From: Pectinophora gossypiella
Lineage: Eukaryota > Arthropoda > Insecta > Lepidoptera > Gelechiidae
Assembly: GCF_024362695.1 (NCBI RefSeq)
Contig: NC_065415.1
Coordinates: 5,931,438-5,995,437 of the forward strand
Reading direction: 5' to 3'
Length of the DNA stretch: 64,000 nucleotides
Each line of letters begins with the position of its first letter. Positions within the stretch are counted from its first letter, which is position 1. Shown here piece after piece: positions 32,914 to 44,535 of this stretch. The notes beneath the pieces are model-generated. The model worked only from the letters and a program-made list of their open reading frames with translations, was not told the origin of the DNA and ran no database searches. The translations under genes and the position numbers were made by a program.

Positions 32914-35900
32914 TAAAAATTATTCAAAAAGTTCAAAATAATAATAAACAGGATTCCGCCTATTTCTCAAAATATAATAATAATTCATCAAAATCTCCAT
33001 ATTTTTTTGATTCCAACACGTATTCATAAAGCTTCATTTAGTTAGGATTTAAAAGCTCAAGTACTATTTGAGCAGATTTGGTCTCTTTTTAACTGGAAGT
33101 ACACGCAAAGTGACGGTATTCAAAGTTTTATCGAAACGTGGATAGAAAATATTAACGCCCAAATTATCCAATTAACTCACAAAGTCAGTCATAGAAGAAA
33201 CGAAAAGCATCTTAAGCAGCAAAGCCAGTTGTAAGAAAGTTGTTCTTAGTGGTACCGCTCAGGTGCTGGATTTAAATGCAGATGACCCGAAGACATGTTG
33301 TCTGTGTAAAGTTCTGTCTATTTTTAGTCGTCCTGGTAGAGGTATGTAGTCAATGTAAGTTTCTTACATAAAGATACTAGTTATGTCTTACTAGGTACAA
33401 GTTACCCTGGTTACTAGGAAATGGTGGTTTCAGGATTACGGCTGGTAGCTAACTCATTGTAACTATCCAAGTTAATTGACTGTTTATAACCGTAACTGAA
33501 GGTAAAATGCTACGAAATGATCCCTTTATCAAGTTGCATCAAGTTGTTCAGATCGTCGTGTTAGCTAAGTGGCAACCATGGCTGCATCTTAAATACTATT
33601 TCATTCATAATATAAAAATTTTAATTAAGAACTTGTACGTCTGCTGATGTTATCAAATCCAGCAACGACATCTAAGCACGGATTATTTGAAAAATATTGA
33701 CATAAACTTCGTATGAAACTGCGATCCTCACATGATAAGTTTCTTCTTCATACACAAGTCTTTAACAATTAGTTCCATTTTATTACTATTTAAAATCATA
33801 AATACGCTTTATCGAGGCTCGTAAACCCAATCAGTACCTAAATTTATAAATAACCGACGCTTCTAATTGCTACTTAAAAGTATCATAAAATGCATATTTG
33901 CATTTAAATGTGTTACATACATCTTGTTCGCAGCGTGTCTGGGTATTAACGACATGAAGAGTAAATTCCGCTGTAGGGAGCTTGGTTTCTCTATTTCATA
34001 ACCTTCTTCATACTAAATTATTTAAAGCTCTTTAGTATCTAAAAACCATAGCAACGTTTTTGCTACATGCATATATATTTAACGTGAGACGTCTTCATGT
34101 CTACTTATTTAATAATTTATTGGCTTTGCGTACATTACTCGTAATGTTTTTGTGTCAAAAGCAATAAAAACTTGTCCATTGTAAGACTTTGCCCTCTACA
34201 ATTACACATATTTCAATCAATCGTCATGATTATTATCTGCCAGTACCTCGTGTATCCACTGAGTGGATCAAAAAACATTTTACGATTATTAAACCCCGGA
34301 TTGACAACCAAGGAAGCATTCTTGTCGTTCCCATATTTTTATTGCGTGTAAACCCGTCGGCGCTTTTTTATATCATCTCTTTTAAGTGACATAAATTCTA
34401 ATACAAAGTCCATTTGTGTATCTCGGGCCTCTTAAAAGGTACGGGGATAATCGTTTTTCTGCTTTTTACATGGAACTCATTTCAATTATCGGTCGATTTG
34501 ATGGACATAAAACGCGATGGTATGTGTCTTGTAGATGGCGCCCCACGGTGCTGTCTCCTTCCCATTTTTTAATTTCAACGCTAATTTAATTATGGAGTCT
34601 TCATTTTTTCATATCTCACGCAGCTGTGTCCTGTGTTCAATTAATTTCCATAAGTAACGGTGGTTCTGATTCTTCTTTACCGGGGTTTTTTATTAGGAGA
34701 CTCTCTTTTATTGGTTCCTTCGTACAGGCTTGTAAGTAAGCCATGCGGTTCAATTATTTTTTATACACTTGTCTTTAAATTGTTAATTTCTTCCTCATCG
34801 TAGAAATCATTATGAATGTCCAACATTACTTAAGTACTTACTACAATAATTATTCTACACGAAAATCATGATTACCATAAATTGTTTCAATCTCCCGGTT
34901 TCTTAAAAATAGGAAGTAGATAGGTTAGAGTTTATCTCGATACTTTATCTGTGAATTAAGTATCATTTTAATCTGTGTAGGTGTATCGGTGTTTGACGGC
35001 TGTGAGATTATGAAATGAGAAGAAATGGACTTTGATGTCACTCGACAAATGGCCTTACACCGTGGACACGTATTCAAAGTAGAGTCAGGAATGGTGCACA
35101 CATTGTGAAAATATTATTTTCTTAAAACTTCATCAAATATACAAACTACATAATAAAGCGACCACATTATAAAATGTTCGTTTCATGTCTACCCCTCTGT
35201 TTTACAAGTCGACAACACGAGGCAGATTCATTTTAATGATTTACAATTATGTGTCTTTCGCTCTTTGATCAGGTCTAGGATCTTTGATCTTTTTTCCGGT
35301 TGGTTAGTGCTAAATACATTTTATATCAAATTAATAACTAATTCCATCGTCCAGAAATCAAGCGTGTTTCATATTTCATAATTTGTTACAATAGTTACAA
35401 AACATCAAATTGAATATCCTTGTCTGTCAGTTCTAAGATTTACTACAAGCAAGTTCTCATCGAGTCCTACAAAAGGCTTTGACGAGAGAAAAGTAATGTC
35501 AACCAGCCAGTCACAGATACACCTCGAAAAATAAACGTATTGTCTTTTTTATTTTTTTTGTCCTGGACCACTCGAGAATCGTGGTAAGGCCACTAGGAAT
35601 GCATGGGTAACTAGTTTTATTGTATGCTTTTGATAAGTACCGTTAATGTTATTAATTGTTTCTAAGTGTTCGTGAGTAAGATAATATTTTAGGCTCGCGA
35701 TGTAAAGGATCTTGGGTTATGTTCATACAGGCAATGTAATGTAAACAATAAAATAAAAATCTTTAACAGGTAAGTACACTTTTAAAGTAGAAGGCGATCT
35801 AAAAGTTGCAGGTATGGATTTAGGAAGACTCAAAATATAGAATATACTAAAACAGACCTTGAAAAGTGCATGTAGTAAAGTAGAGAAAAGTTTATAAATT

Positions 35901-37312
35901 ATAATTCCAATCCTAAATCGTTTATCAGAAGAAACATTACATTTACAGAACAAGAAAAGAAAGTGAAGAAAACTTATTCAATATATCACTCATAGATTTA
36001 CCATCAAATTAAAGCTTCCAACAGTTCATATGTGCTAGGAAGACGGATGGGGTCCAGTTGTACTATAACAAGGTGGGCAAAGCGATTCATCAAGAGCTTG
36101 TCAATTATTATTCTGGTAGCGAACAGGCATTTGAGAATGTTCGATTTAATTAGAATTTATTTCGTACTTAAGTAGGCCCCTACTATTGGTATGAGGCGCG
36201 AATGCCGAAGATTGAGGTTGGAATTCACTTGCCATATTTTAGTGAGTTCGTTATTTGTGTGATAATGTGTTGTGGGGTTTTTTATTCGATATCGAGGTCG
36301 AATTAGATTTATATCTGTATACGTGATTTGTTTCAGGTGTCATTGTAAAGTAAATAGCCAGGAACTGTAGATTTTACTGTGCAATGCATGATCATCTCAG
36401 CTGCCTTAGCATTATTGTCTTTCAATTTAGATCTTCATTATATCGTATAGTCAGAATGCGTACTTATTAAACAAAAAAACTTTATTTCTTTAACCCATCG
36501 CAAGATTATTGGGAGTTATAAGCCACATCAAAGCAATTAATGTAATAAGCAATATTGCTATTTGAAATTGCATATACAAAACTAAGTGTGTAATCTCAAC
36601 AAAGGTGAAATATTGCCTTTTTAGATGAATTGCTTCAATGTGGCCTTTTTAGCTTCCCTGATCATAACATGTTTTATGCAATGATATTATCTTTCTAACT
36701 TAATTGAACTTCGACAAATAACGGGCGAGTTAAGAGCGACTTTCAAAAGCGTAGTCCCCTAACCAATAAAATGTTCATCTTACACGTGTATAAGCCGGTC
36801 GAATTATAACGTTGTATAACATTTTGAAAGTTTGTGGACACTAATCAACTTAGCCGGCCGTGTCAAATTGTCGCCATTATCGTTTAATCTATGATTGATT
36901 ATTGAGATAGTTGTTCATTTCACCTTAATTTCTGTTAGAAGAATTGTAGAGCAAAAACTTCGTTAGATAATCGTTGGTATTGTGTGGGTGGGTTTTCTAT
37001 ATTTAAGTGGTGCAGAAGATTATTTGCAATGTTTGAGGTTGTAAGACAGAGAAGACACTCAGCAGTGCATGAGTTGGAAACGGCGCCGTGGAGTCAGCAC
37101 ATTGCAAAAGATGCCTCTTCTTCATCGTGTTAATATGTCTTGGAATTTGACTTCCCATCATAGAGACAGGTTTCGCCAAATAGCTTGGAAAATTTGTTTG
37201 ACGTACTAGAGTGCGCCGGACGTATCTGAGAGATAAATTCAAGATAAATTCAAGTCAAGGAGTCTTAAAATACCATATTGAACAAATTCATCTGAAAAAG
37301 CCGCTAAGGCGT
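32914..37312. other. Long unique AT-rich stretch
   Basis: 4.4 kb without recognised repeats. Frames at 34189-34389, 35723-35953 and 37003-37242 are short and domainless. Consistent with intron or spacer. Confidence 0.5.
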
Positions 37313-37392
37313 CAATAATAATTCTGACACCAAGGTTGCTGAGGTTAGTCATCTATTTCACAATCCACACGACAGAAGGAAAGAAGATTAAA
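37313..37392 (+). mobile_element. SINE type B tail remnant
   Basis: AATAATAATTCTGACACCAA ... GGTTGCTGAGGTTAG ... CACACGACAGAAGGAAAGAAG. Only the 3' tail, diverged. Confidence 0.6.
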
Positions 37393-38582
37393 AGAAAATA
37401 AGTATTGTTATTTGTTTTAGAGGATTAAAAATTGTAATACTGCTTCAAAGTGGCATTATAAAACCCTCCCAGTTAATCATAAAGGGAGTTTTCTTGTTCG
37501 CATTTTTAACGTGACTTTTTGTGGATTTGCCTTGGAAGGCAGTAAATATGTTGTCTTGAGTATTATATAAGTAGATATAACATTTTGAGCAAATATTCGT
37601 TCAGCTGATAAATCCGTGCTGGAAACTACTCAGTAGGCAGTCTGACTATTAACTGGGTAGACCAACAAAATGTACTTATTTCGTCTTTAAGCAATTAGCC
37701 ACATACAATGTTACCAAGGTTCGTTCAAAGTGTTGAGAAATTCAAACTGTTAGGAGTATCCAAGTACCGCGAAGCTCTTTACCTATATTTTATAGGCGTG
37801 AAATCATAAAACGGTTTGTTAATATAAATTAACTACCTTATAATTATATTGCATGTTGTTTAAAGTCGATTTTCTTGTCAGTTTGAAATTTTATAAGCTA
37901 TAAAGTATCAGAGTTCGGGCAAGAGTGTGATTATAATTATTACGGAAGAATGTTTCTGACATTCAATTATACAAGTCTTAAATTAAAAAGAATGGCTTTT
38001 AATATTATAAAAGCTTTTTGTTTCAGTACAAGTGTCTGTTTAAAGTATTTTTGATTTAAAGAACATTGAAAATAACGTAAAAGATGCAGTTTGATGAACT
38101 TCATTACTGCATTGCTAAGGAAAGTCAAACGAAGAGGCGTACGATAAGCTGCAAAAGTCCAATCAGTTTCTTGCAAAGTAATAAATTAACTGCTTGCACT
38201 TAAGACCTCCTGGTTACATGTCGTTTCTGTAATAGACCAAAACACCTACAAAAACATAAAAATTATGACAACTAACGGTTCATAATTTCACCACTGTTTA
38301 CAAATAATTCCCTATGATCAGTGACTGCACTTTAGCTCTTTGATTGTAACTGAGTGCCGTTGTCATTCATGTATAAATTACTATATTGGCCGTTGTAATA
38401 AAATTTAAGTAATAAAGAAATAATAAATTTCATCTTCTTTTTTGTCTCGCTTGTACCTCAAGTTCTATTTTTGAATTTATTTCTTAATATTTCGCTGAAA
38501 CATTGATGTATAATATGTTACTATAGCGCCAAACTCACGTAAGTATAATCGGATGAAAAAATAAAAATGTTAACTAACCTAT
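37393..38582. other. Unique DNA with a faint Jockey-like remnant
   Basis: 37505-37550 (TTTTTAACGTGACTTTTTGT, GGATTTGCCTT) weakly resembles the complement of the Jockey 3' end. The rest is unrecognised. Confidence 0.35.
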
Positions 38583-38865
38583 CTATCTATCTATCTTGCT
38601 TCTATGCTGTTCTGGGAGCATATAAAAAACATAGAACACGTTCAGCTGCTTCTCTTCCCGGGCATGTCGTAAAAACCGACAGAGGGATTACGTCCTCTAA
38701 CATGATGGACTAATGTTATGGGCGATAGGCTGATCCCTTATCACCATAAGGTTCATCATATCCATCTTTGGACTTCGTATCAACAGTGGCTGCAAGTTGT
38801 CTTTGATTACATGTGGCTCTGCCCACCCCATTAGGGATTACGGGCGTGAGTTTATGTATGTATGT
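38583..38865 (+). mobile_element. Retroposed repeat with 16-bp target-site duplication
   Basis: ATGTTAACTAACCTAT at 38567-38582 recurs exactly at 38866-38881. Between them is a repeat of about 283 bp starting (CTAT)n and ending GGGCGTGAGTTTATG and (TATG)n. Internal phrases (GTTCATCATATCCATCTTTG, TGGCTCTGCCCACCCCATTA) recur in diverged form at 62355-62575. It is non-coding. The long duplication and short-repeat tail fit LINE-driven retroposition. Confidence 0.85.
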
Positions 38866-39045
38866 ATGTTAACTAACCTATAGCTAGAAGTTTTCTAGAT
38901 ATTTCCATCGTTAAATTCAGTTTCCACCGTAAGGGTGGAAATGGTAAAGCTATTCAGTAAGTCCCTGACATGTTTATAGCCCGGGCAGAATATCTAGACT
39001 TGTGATCTAAGCTAGGCGGTTATCGCGATGTAGGTATTACCGCAG

Positions 39046-39265
39046 CTCGGACACTCCATACAAAAATCTTTTTCGTACCATGTGCCACCTTACCTCGTGC
39101 GTGCGAGAGAGATAGACAGTCCGTGGGCACTCTCTTACTCCTTGATTGCAAATAGACTAACGTGCCCCCCCTCTTAGGTAAATCAAGCTCGCTCCAAGCT
39201 CGTATTGGTGCGGGGCGGAGTGTCCGTTCTATACGTCTTAAGTATTACTATTTAATCTATGGCAT
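39046..39265 (+). mobile_element. MITE-like family X, copy 3 (diverged)
   Basis: Left end GCTCGGACACTCCATACAAA; right end GGAGTGTCCGTTCTATACGT, then AAGTATTACTATTTAATCTA. CGGACACTCC is inverted at the two ends. Only the ends are close to copies 1 and 2; the centre differs. Confidence 0.55.
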
Positions 39266-39835
39266 TACGTAACTTCAAGTTCAACGCGATTGTAATCATT
39301 ACCACTAGTAAAATAGGTTTTCTTTTAGTTTTCTTGTAGCTTGTTTATAGTTGGAGTAATTATGGCTAATGAGGTTCATTTTGGTCTAACTAGGTAAATG
39401 TTTAAGGTTCTTGTTATATTTTGTTGAAATAGATCAGCAAATAGCAATATTAGTAAGCTGTATTATTATTTAACCTAAATTATAACCTAATATCGTGTTA
39501 GGCCGTGGGGTCACTATAATCATTGAAAATTCATAATGTAAAGTACGCAGCACGAAAGTAGTCCAGAAAAAAGACGAAAAAAAATCGAAAAGGGAAAAGT
39601 AGAAGTCAGGCGGATTTTAATTACTAATTGACAAAAATTCTATACAGATATTGCGATACCGCGGTCGCGGGACTTCTTTCGTGGCGGGGAATAGGCAGAT
39701 TGCGAAATGGAAGTGACGGAATTTGCTTTATTTATTTCGAAAGGAAATATAATAAATATTGCGTGAGAATAGGTGTTGCTATTTGAGAATGAATGTAATA
39801 GTCAGATTTTTTTTTAATTGAACTGGTAGGTCTAG
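39266..39835. other. Unique AT-rich DNA
   Basis: Nothing recognised. Confidence 0.5.
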
Positions 39836-39960
39836 TCAAAAAGACCGCTCCGAATCGCACACGGTGGGAAAGTGCTCATTACGCTGGCGGCGTTTCCGCG
39901 CTGGATTGCCAACGGAATGTGCTGCACTAGGTACGATTCGGCGCGGGGGTCACCTACCTC
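39836..39960 (+). repeat. GC-rich dispersed repeat, copy 1
   Basis: AAAGTGCTCATTACGCTGGC, GGCGTTTCCGCGCTGGATTG and GCGCGGGGGTCACCTACCTC parallel 58207-58340 (AGGTGCCCATTACACTAGCC, GGCACGGGGGTCACCTCCAC). Class unknown. Confidence 0.5.
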
Positions 39961-40684
39961 TATCAATTGATAGTTACAGGTACCTATTTATAAAATAAAA
40001 CATTCCGCCACTTGGAAATAATCAACAAGTCTCTAAATGCCTAGACAGCGAGACTAACAAGCAGTTCCATATAAAGATTAAGTCATTTACATGTATCTGT
40101 ACATGCATTTGCGTGTTACAAGCCTATTTCAATAGTTATCAGGATCAATCTCAAGCATTAACCTGTGTAAGTGAGCTGTAGGCTTCTGTAGACGCAAAAA
40201 AGAAAAAAAGCCATATCTTCGACGGAAACTAGTCACAATTAGCATTGGGAATTTATGCCAATGACGTTGTAAGCGGAGTGTAGTGTAGGACCTGATTAAC
40301 AGTAAAAGTTGCATCCTTACAAATGTGAATATCCACTAGCTTATTCGCTGCTCAGTAATGTCTTAACTAAGTACGTGATGAATAGGAAATATAAGAAAGT
40401 TGTTTTGGATAAAGAGGAAATTATCGTAATGCTAATTGGTGTAAGTATACTTAGATAGATTTCTGTAAGTTCAAACATAATCTTTAGCCCAACTTTCGTA
40501 GGTATATACAAAAATGCTTGGAAAAGTCTCTGAAGAGAAAAAAATTCAGGATTTGTGCCCGGTTAATGGCAATATAGCTGGTAATAATGATGGGACTTAA
40601 ACATAGCTGGCGAGGAATGGGTGTTTATGTATACGATATAAAATGAGAAATGACCAAGAGATAATCAGAAAGAACTGCATATTC
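39961..40684. other. Unique DNA with a short repeat scrap
   Basis: 40585-40625 (GATGGGACTTAAACATAGCT, GGCGAGGAATGGGTG) is the approximate complement of part of 48450-48550. Otherwise nothing. Confidence 0.4.
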
Positions 40685-40755
40685 AATTTCAAATTCAAAA
40701 ATATCTTTATTCAGTAGGTAACATAGTTACACTTTAAATCGTCAATTTTTACAAA
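40685..40755 (-). mobile_element. LINE 3' end, minus strand
   Basis: TTCAAATTCAAAAATATCTT, TATTCAGTAGGTAACATAGT, TACACTTTAAATCGTC. On the minus strand this ends in a TGAAT/TTTGAA short-repeat tail. I recognise it as a frequent lepidopteran LINE 3' end; the clade is not certain. Confidence 0.6.
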
Positions 40756-40935
40756 TACAAATACAAATAAAAATCTTTATTGGTAGCGTAAGCTACATAC
40801 AATTGGTGGTTTTTACATAGGTAATCAACGTCTCATCCGCCTAAAACTACTGCAGCTTTTCACAAGCTGTGTAGCCGGGGAAAAGAAGCTGCAAGTAAAA
40901 CCTCGGCACAGGGCCCTAACCGTTCTTAAAAAAAA
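40756..40935 (-). mobile_element. Second LINE 3' end, minus strand
   Basis: (ACAAAT)n followed by AAAAATCTTTATTGGTAGCG and CCGCCTAAAACTACTGCAGC. The minus strand would end CAATAAAGATTTTTATTTGT, resembling a polyadenylation signal plus short-repeat tail. Confidence 0.55.
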
Positions 40936-41029
40936 AAAACATAAACTAGCAGAATAATTTATGACAAGTCAAAAAGAAACCATAATGTTTGGTGGTCTAA
41001 TTTAAGGACAGCCGAACAACGATAAGCGT

Positions 41030-41290
41030 AATTTATTCTCTATCTCTCTCTTTATTTAAGAGCTGCGCTCTTGTCGGTCGAGTGATCGCCATTCCTCTCT
41101 TCTTCCCGCCAAATTCTTCACCTTTTGATACGATACGACCTGCACCTTCTCTTTTATTTGTTTCATAAATGTTCTCCTAGGACTACCCCTTCCTCTCTTT
41201 CCTTCAATTTTTCCTTCTATGATTTTTTTCATAAACGAATCCTGTCGTATCTGGGCAATCATATTTCGTCTCCGGTTCTCTATAGTCTTT
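41030..41290 (-). pseudogene. LINE reverse-transcriptase C-terminus, 5'-truncated
   Basis: The minus strand encodes the end of a LINE reverse transcriptase: MIAQIRQDSFMKKIIEGKIE, then GKRGRGSPRRTFMKQIKEKV, then a stretch ending REEWRSLDRQERSS and a stop at 41056-41058. The GKRGRG-PRR basic motif and the terminal Trp/Arg-rich tail are typical. Upstream (toward 41290) GGTTCTCTATAGTC matches the start of the plus-strand copy at 62575. About 75 codons are open; the catalytic domain is missing. Confidence 0.75.
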
Positions 41291-41394
41291 ATTATGGTTC
41301 TTTTTATTTTATAACTAGCTTTTGCCCGCGACTTCGTCCGCGTGGCGTGTTATATAAGAGAGAGATCTTTGTGTGTGTGGGAGTGCATATCAAA

Positions 41395-42900
41395 TTTCAA
41401 GCATCTAACTTATGCAGTTTAGATTTTTTCATACATTTTTTTTCCCAATAACTCCCATTTTTCAAAATACAGCCAAAAATAAACTTTATATTTACTAAGG
41501 TATGCATACATGCTAGATTGAATCAATTGATTGAATTGTTTTTTTTTTAATTGATTGTTCATTGAGTTTTAATTTTAATACACACTTCCTCTCTTCCCTT
41601 CAACGTTGCTGTGCCCTACAGGGTCCATTTTTTAGTTCCTATGCCTATGTAACACCCCATTGTACTACATGGAATGCAATAAATAATTTAATTGAATTGA
41701 ATTGAAAACATCTATCTTACGCGGTTTCGATTTTTTCATACAAATGTTTTTTTCCCGCTAACTCCCGTTTCCGTGGGAATTTTGCAATATCCTGTTGCAA
41801 CTAAGCTTTAAGTTAACTAAGGTACCTGCATGCCAAATTTCAAGCGTCTAACTTAAGCGGTTTAGATTTTTCATACAAATGGATTTTCCCGCTAATTTCC
41901 GTTCCCGTGGGAATTCCGGGAATTCCTTTCTTAGTGCACCTCTACGGTACTTAAGCTATGTCCCTTACAAATTTCAAATGCCTACGTTAAGCCGTTCAGG
42001 CTATGCGTTGATATGTCAGTCACAGAGTCAGTCAGTTTCTCTTTTTATTTAGATTTGATTTTTTCATACAAATGTTTTTTCCCGCTAACTACCGTTCCCG
42101 TGGGAATTTCGGGAATTCCTTTCTTAGTGCACCTCTACGGTATCTAAGGTACCTGCGTGCCAAATTTCAAACATCTAACTTGAATGGTTTAGATTTTTCA
42201 TACAAAAGGATTTTCCCGTTAATTCCCGTTCCCGTGGGAATTTCGGGAATTCCTTTCTTAGTGCACCTCCACGGTACCTAAGGTACCTGCATGCCAATTT
42301 CAAACATCTAACTTGAATGGTTTAGATTTTTCATACAAAAGGATTTTCCCGCTAATTCCCGTTCTCGTGGGAACTTCGGGAATTCCTTTCTTAATGCACC
42401 TCTACGGTACCTAAGGTACCTGCATAACAAATTTCAAACGTCTAACTTGAGTGGTTTAGATTTTTCATACAAAAGGATTTTCCCGCTAATTCCCGTTCTC
42501 GTGGGAATTTCGGGAATTCCTTTCTTAGTGCACCTTTACGGTACCTAAGGTATCTGCATGCCAAATTTCAAACGTCTACCTTGAGTGGTTTAGATTTTTC
42601 ATACAAAAGGATTTTCCCGCTAATTCCCGTTCCCGTGGGAATTTCGGGGATTCCTTTCTAAGTGCACCTCTACGGTATCTAAGGTACCTGCATGCCAAAT
42701 TTCAAACGTCTAACTTGAGTGGTTTGGATTTTTCATACAAAAGGATTTTCCCGCTAATTCCCGTTCCCGTAGGAATTTCGGGAATTCCTTTCTTAGTGCA
42801 AAGTGCACCTCTACGGTATCTAAGGTATCTGCATGCCAAATTTCAAACGTCTAACTTCAGTGGTTTAGATTTTTCATACAAAAGGATTTCCCTTCACTAC
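41395..42900 (+). repeat. 134-bp-period tandem repeat array
   Basis: The phrase CCCGCTAATTCCCGT recurs at 41754, 41888, 42081, 42215, 42348, 42482, 42616 and 42750 and degenerately at 42889. Spacings are 134, 193, 134, 133, 134, 134, 134 and 139. Each unit contains GGGAATTTCGGGAATTCC, TTAGTGCACCTCTACGGTA and GATTTTTCATACAAAAGGA. The 193-bp unit carries about 59 extra bases with GTCAGTCACAGAGTCAGTCA. The right-hand units are the most alike, suggesting recent homogenisation or expansion there. Confidence 0.9.
41511..41706 (+). mobile_element. LINE-like tail inserted in the 134-bp array
   Basis: Between CATACATGC (end of a first degenerate unit) and AAACATCTATCTTACGCGG (its continuation) lies foreign sequence ending TGGAATGCAATAAATAATTT and (AATTG)n. 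The tail style resembles 10989-11121. Confidence 0.5.
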
Positions 42901-43021
42901 TCGGCTCCTATTGATTGTAGCGTGATGAAAAGTATACTATAACCTGTCCAGGAGTGTGAAGAATAATTGTACCAAGTTTCATTAAAATCCGTCTAGTAGT
43001 TTTTGTTTCTATAAGGAACAT

Positions 43022-43076
<55 letters not shown>
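43022..43076. repeat. (CAGA)n microsatellite
   Basis: About thirteen CAGA units without interruption, inside the 3' part of the large repeat. Confidence 0.9.
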
Positions 43077-43078
<2 letters not shown>

Positions 43079-43416
43079 AATTTTACTGATTGCATTTTTG
43101 GCATCAGTATCGATCACTTATCACCCCCTGATAGTTATTTTGAAAAAATATTTAATGTACAGAATTGACCTCTCTACAGATTTATTATAAGTATAGATAA
43201 TATTGATCAGTACTACAAACATTCCTTACTCAATGCTCTACATAAAAGTGCCGGTCAATTTGTAGTGAGCATGTTGTCCGCCAGCGCGAGTGTCACCAGT
43301 AATGATAATAAAATGTGCATTTTACTCCGCGCAAGCCTACAATTAAAATGTAATCGCGAGCTTGCAAGAGGTTTACTAGCCAATTGATTTTTTTCACTTA
43401 ATTATTTATTTACTTT

Positions 43417-43520
43417 TTTGGTGGAACTGGCTGGAGTACGCACAGGACCGCGAAAAATGGAAAGAGGAAGGGGAGGCCTTTGCCCAGCAGTGGGATCTTG
43501 TAGGCTAGATTAGATTAGAG
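43417..43520 (+). mobile_element. 104-bp LINE stub with 13-bp target-site duplication
   Basis: ATTTATTTACTTT at 43404-43416 recurs exactly at 43521-43533. Between them, 43422-43508 is open for 28 codons and a stop: WNWLEYAQDREKWKEEGEAF then AQQWDLVG. This is the C-terminus of a LINE reverse transcriptase, followed by a (GATTA)n tail. It is an extreme 5' truncation by target-primed reverse transcription, in good condition. Confidence 0.9.
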
Positions 43521-43533
43521 ATTTATTTACTTT

Positions 43534-44487
43534 ACCAATTATCCTGCTAAGGCATTATTGATTGTAATGTTAATGGGATGTATGTAACTTGACTAGTTTA
43601 CATACCATCCGTTACATTCCTATTCAAAAATCGCGATATGTGAGCTCCATGATACGGCTTCTGATATACGCGACAAATTCGTTGCGGTGCCGCAACGCAC
43701 CTTCTCTGCAGTATAGAACTTGCGATGTAAACTAAACTCTGCGTTGTTACGCTATAGCTCAGATGTATTGCAGTCCATAGTATAAAGTGTTTATTGGGCT
43801 GCGCCCTTTTAGAGCGTTCAATTAAGGCGCGCGCGCGCCACGATCGAATTAGCGTGGAGTCGGTGGCAAATTGTGACACGCCCAGCTATCACCGGGCTCT
43901 GATTTGAAATACCTTCAGTATTGGACATTCGAGTTACCTATAGTATTGTAGGAATTATTGCAAATGATGGACTTATTATCATAAGTAATTCAATGGATAG
44001 GGAGGTACGAGTACCTTTATTAATACCTAAGTTACAAGATAATAAGCAAACGTGATATAAAAATCATATTGAGAACAAATATTACCTTGCTATTAAATTA
44101 ATAATTTTGATTACAAACATCATTAAAAGAGGTAAAGGTGTTTACTGAAAGAAGTCCAGGCGGTTCAGTTTTGATCATAAATCATTCACAATTGGAGTAA
44201 AATTATATTCACCGTCTGACAGATCATCTACTGGCTTCTGACATGTAAGCGTACCTTATATTTCGTATTTAGTGCTAGTGATGTACCTGGTAACAAGTAT
44301 TTAAGTGATAAGTATTATTGAATAGAGTTGTCGAGGAAATAGAACTATAATATGTACTGATAAAATTTTAATCCCCAACTTTTATCGCTTAATAAACGAG
44401 GCTCATATAAATTGATGTCAAGTAGGTAAGTATGTAAACTAAAAAATAATTGCAAAATACTTACCGTTATCCAAAAACTGGCTTTTT
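43534..44487. other. Mixed DNA with a GC-rich palindromic patch
   Basis: 43640-43880 is CpG-rich, with the palindrome GTTGCGG-TG-CCGCAAC (43681-43696) and GGCGCGCGCGCGCC near 43828. A minus-strand frame of 93 codons here has no domain. I suspect a dispersed repeat. The rest is AT-rich and unrecognised. Confidence 0.4.
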
Positions 44488-44535
44488 TTTTCACGTGACT
44501 TATTGTAGATTTGGCGCAGATGGCACCCAATGCTC
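44488..44535 (-). mobile_element. Jockey-family 3' end scrap
   Basis: TTTTTTTTCACGTGACTTAT, TGTAGATTTGGCGCAGATGG is the complement of the last 45 or so bases of the full Jockey element with its poly(A). Confidence 0.75.

Larger units (their letters stand above)
41313..43198 (+). mobile_element. Large dispersed repeat carrying a tandem array
   Basis: It starts ACTAGCTTTTGCCCGCGACT, TCGTCCGCGTGG, and ends CAAGTTTCATTAAAATCCGT, (CAGA)n, TTATTATAAGTATAGAT. Both ends match a repeat I know to be very common in Lepidoptera, whose class I cannot state with certainty. The middle is filled by a 134-bp tandem array, so this copy is much expanded. A LINE-like tail interrupts the array near its left end. 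Confidence 0.65.

Noticed and set aside
41395..42900. CRISPR array
   Set aside because: Units are contiguous 134-bp repeats without unique spacers, in a eukaryotic genome.
42072..42942. Small proteins with repeated SYKRIFPLIPVPVG-like motif
   Set aside because: The repeated peptide is only the translation of the 134-bp tandem unit.
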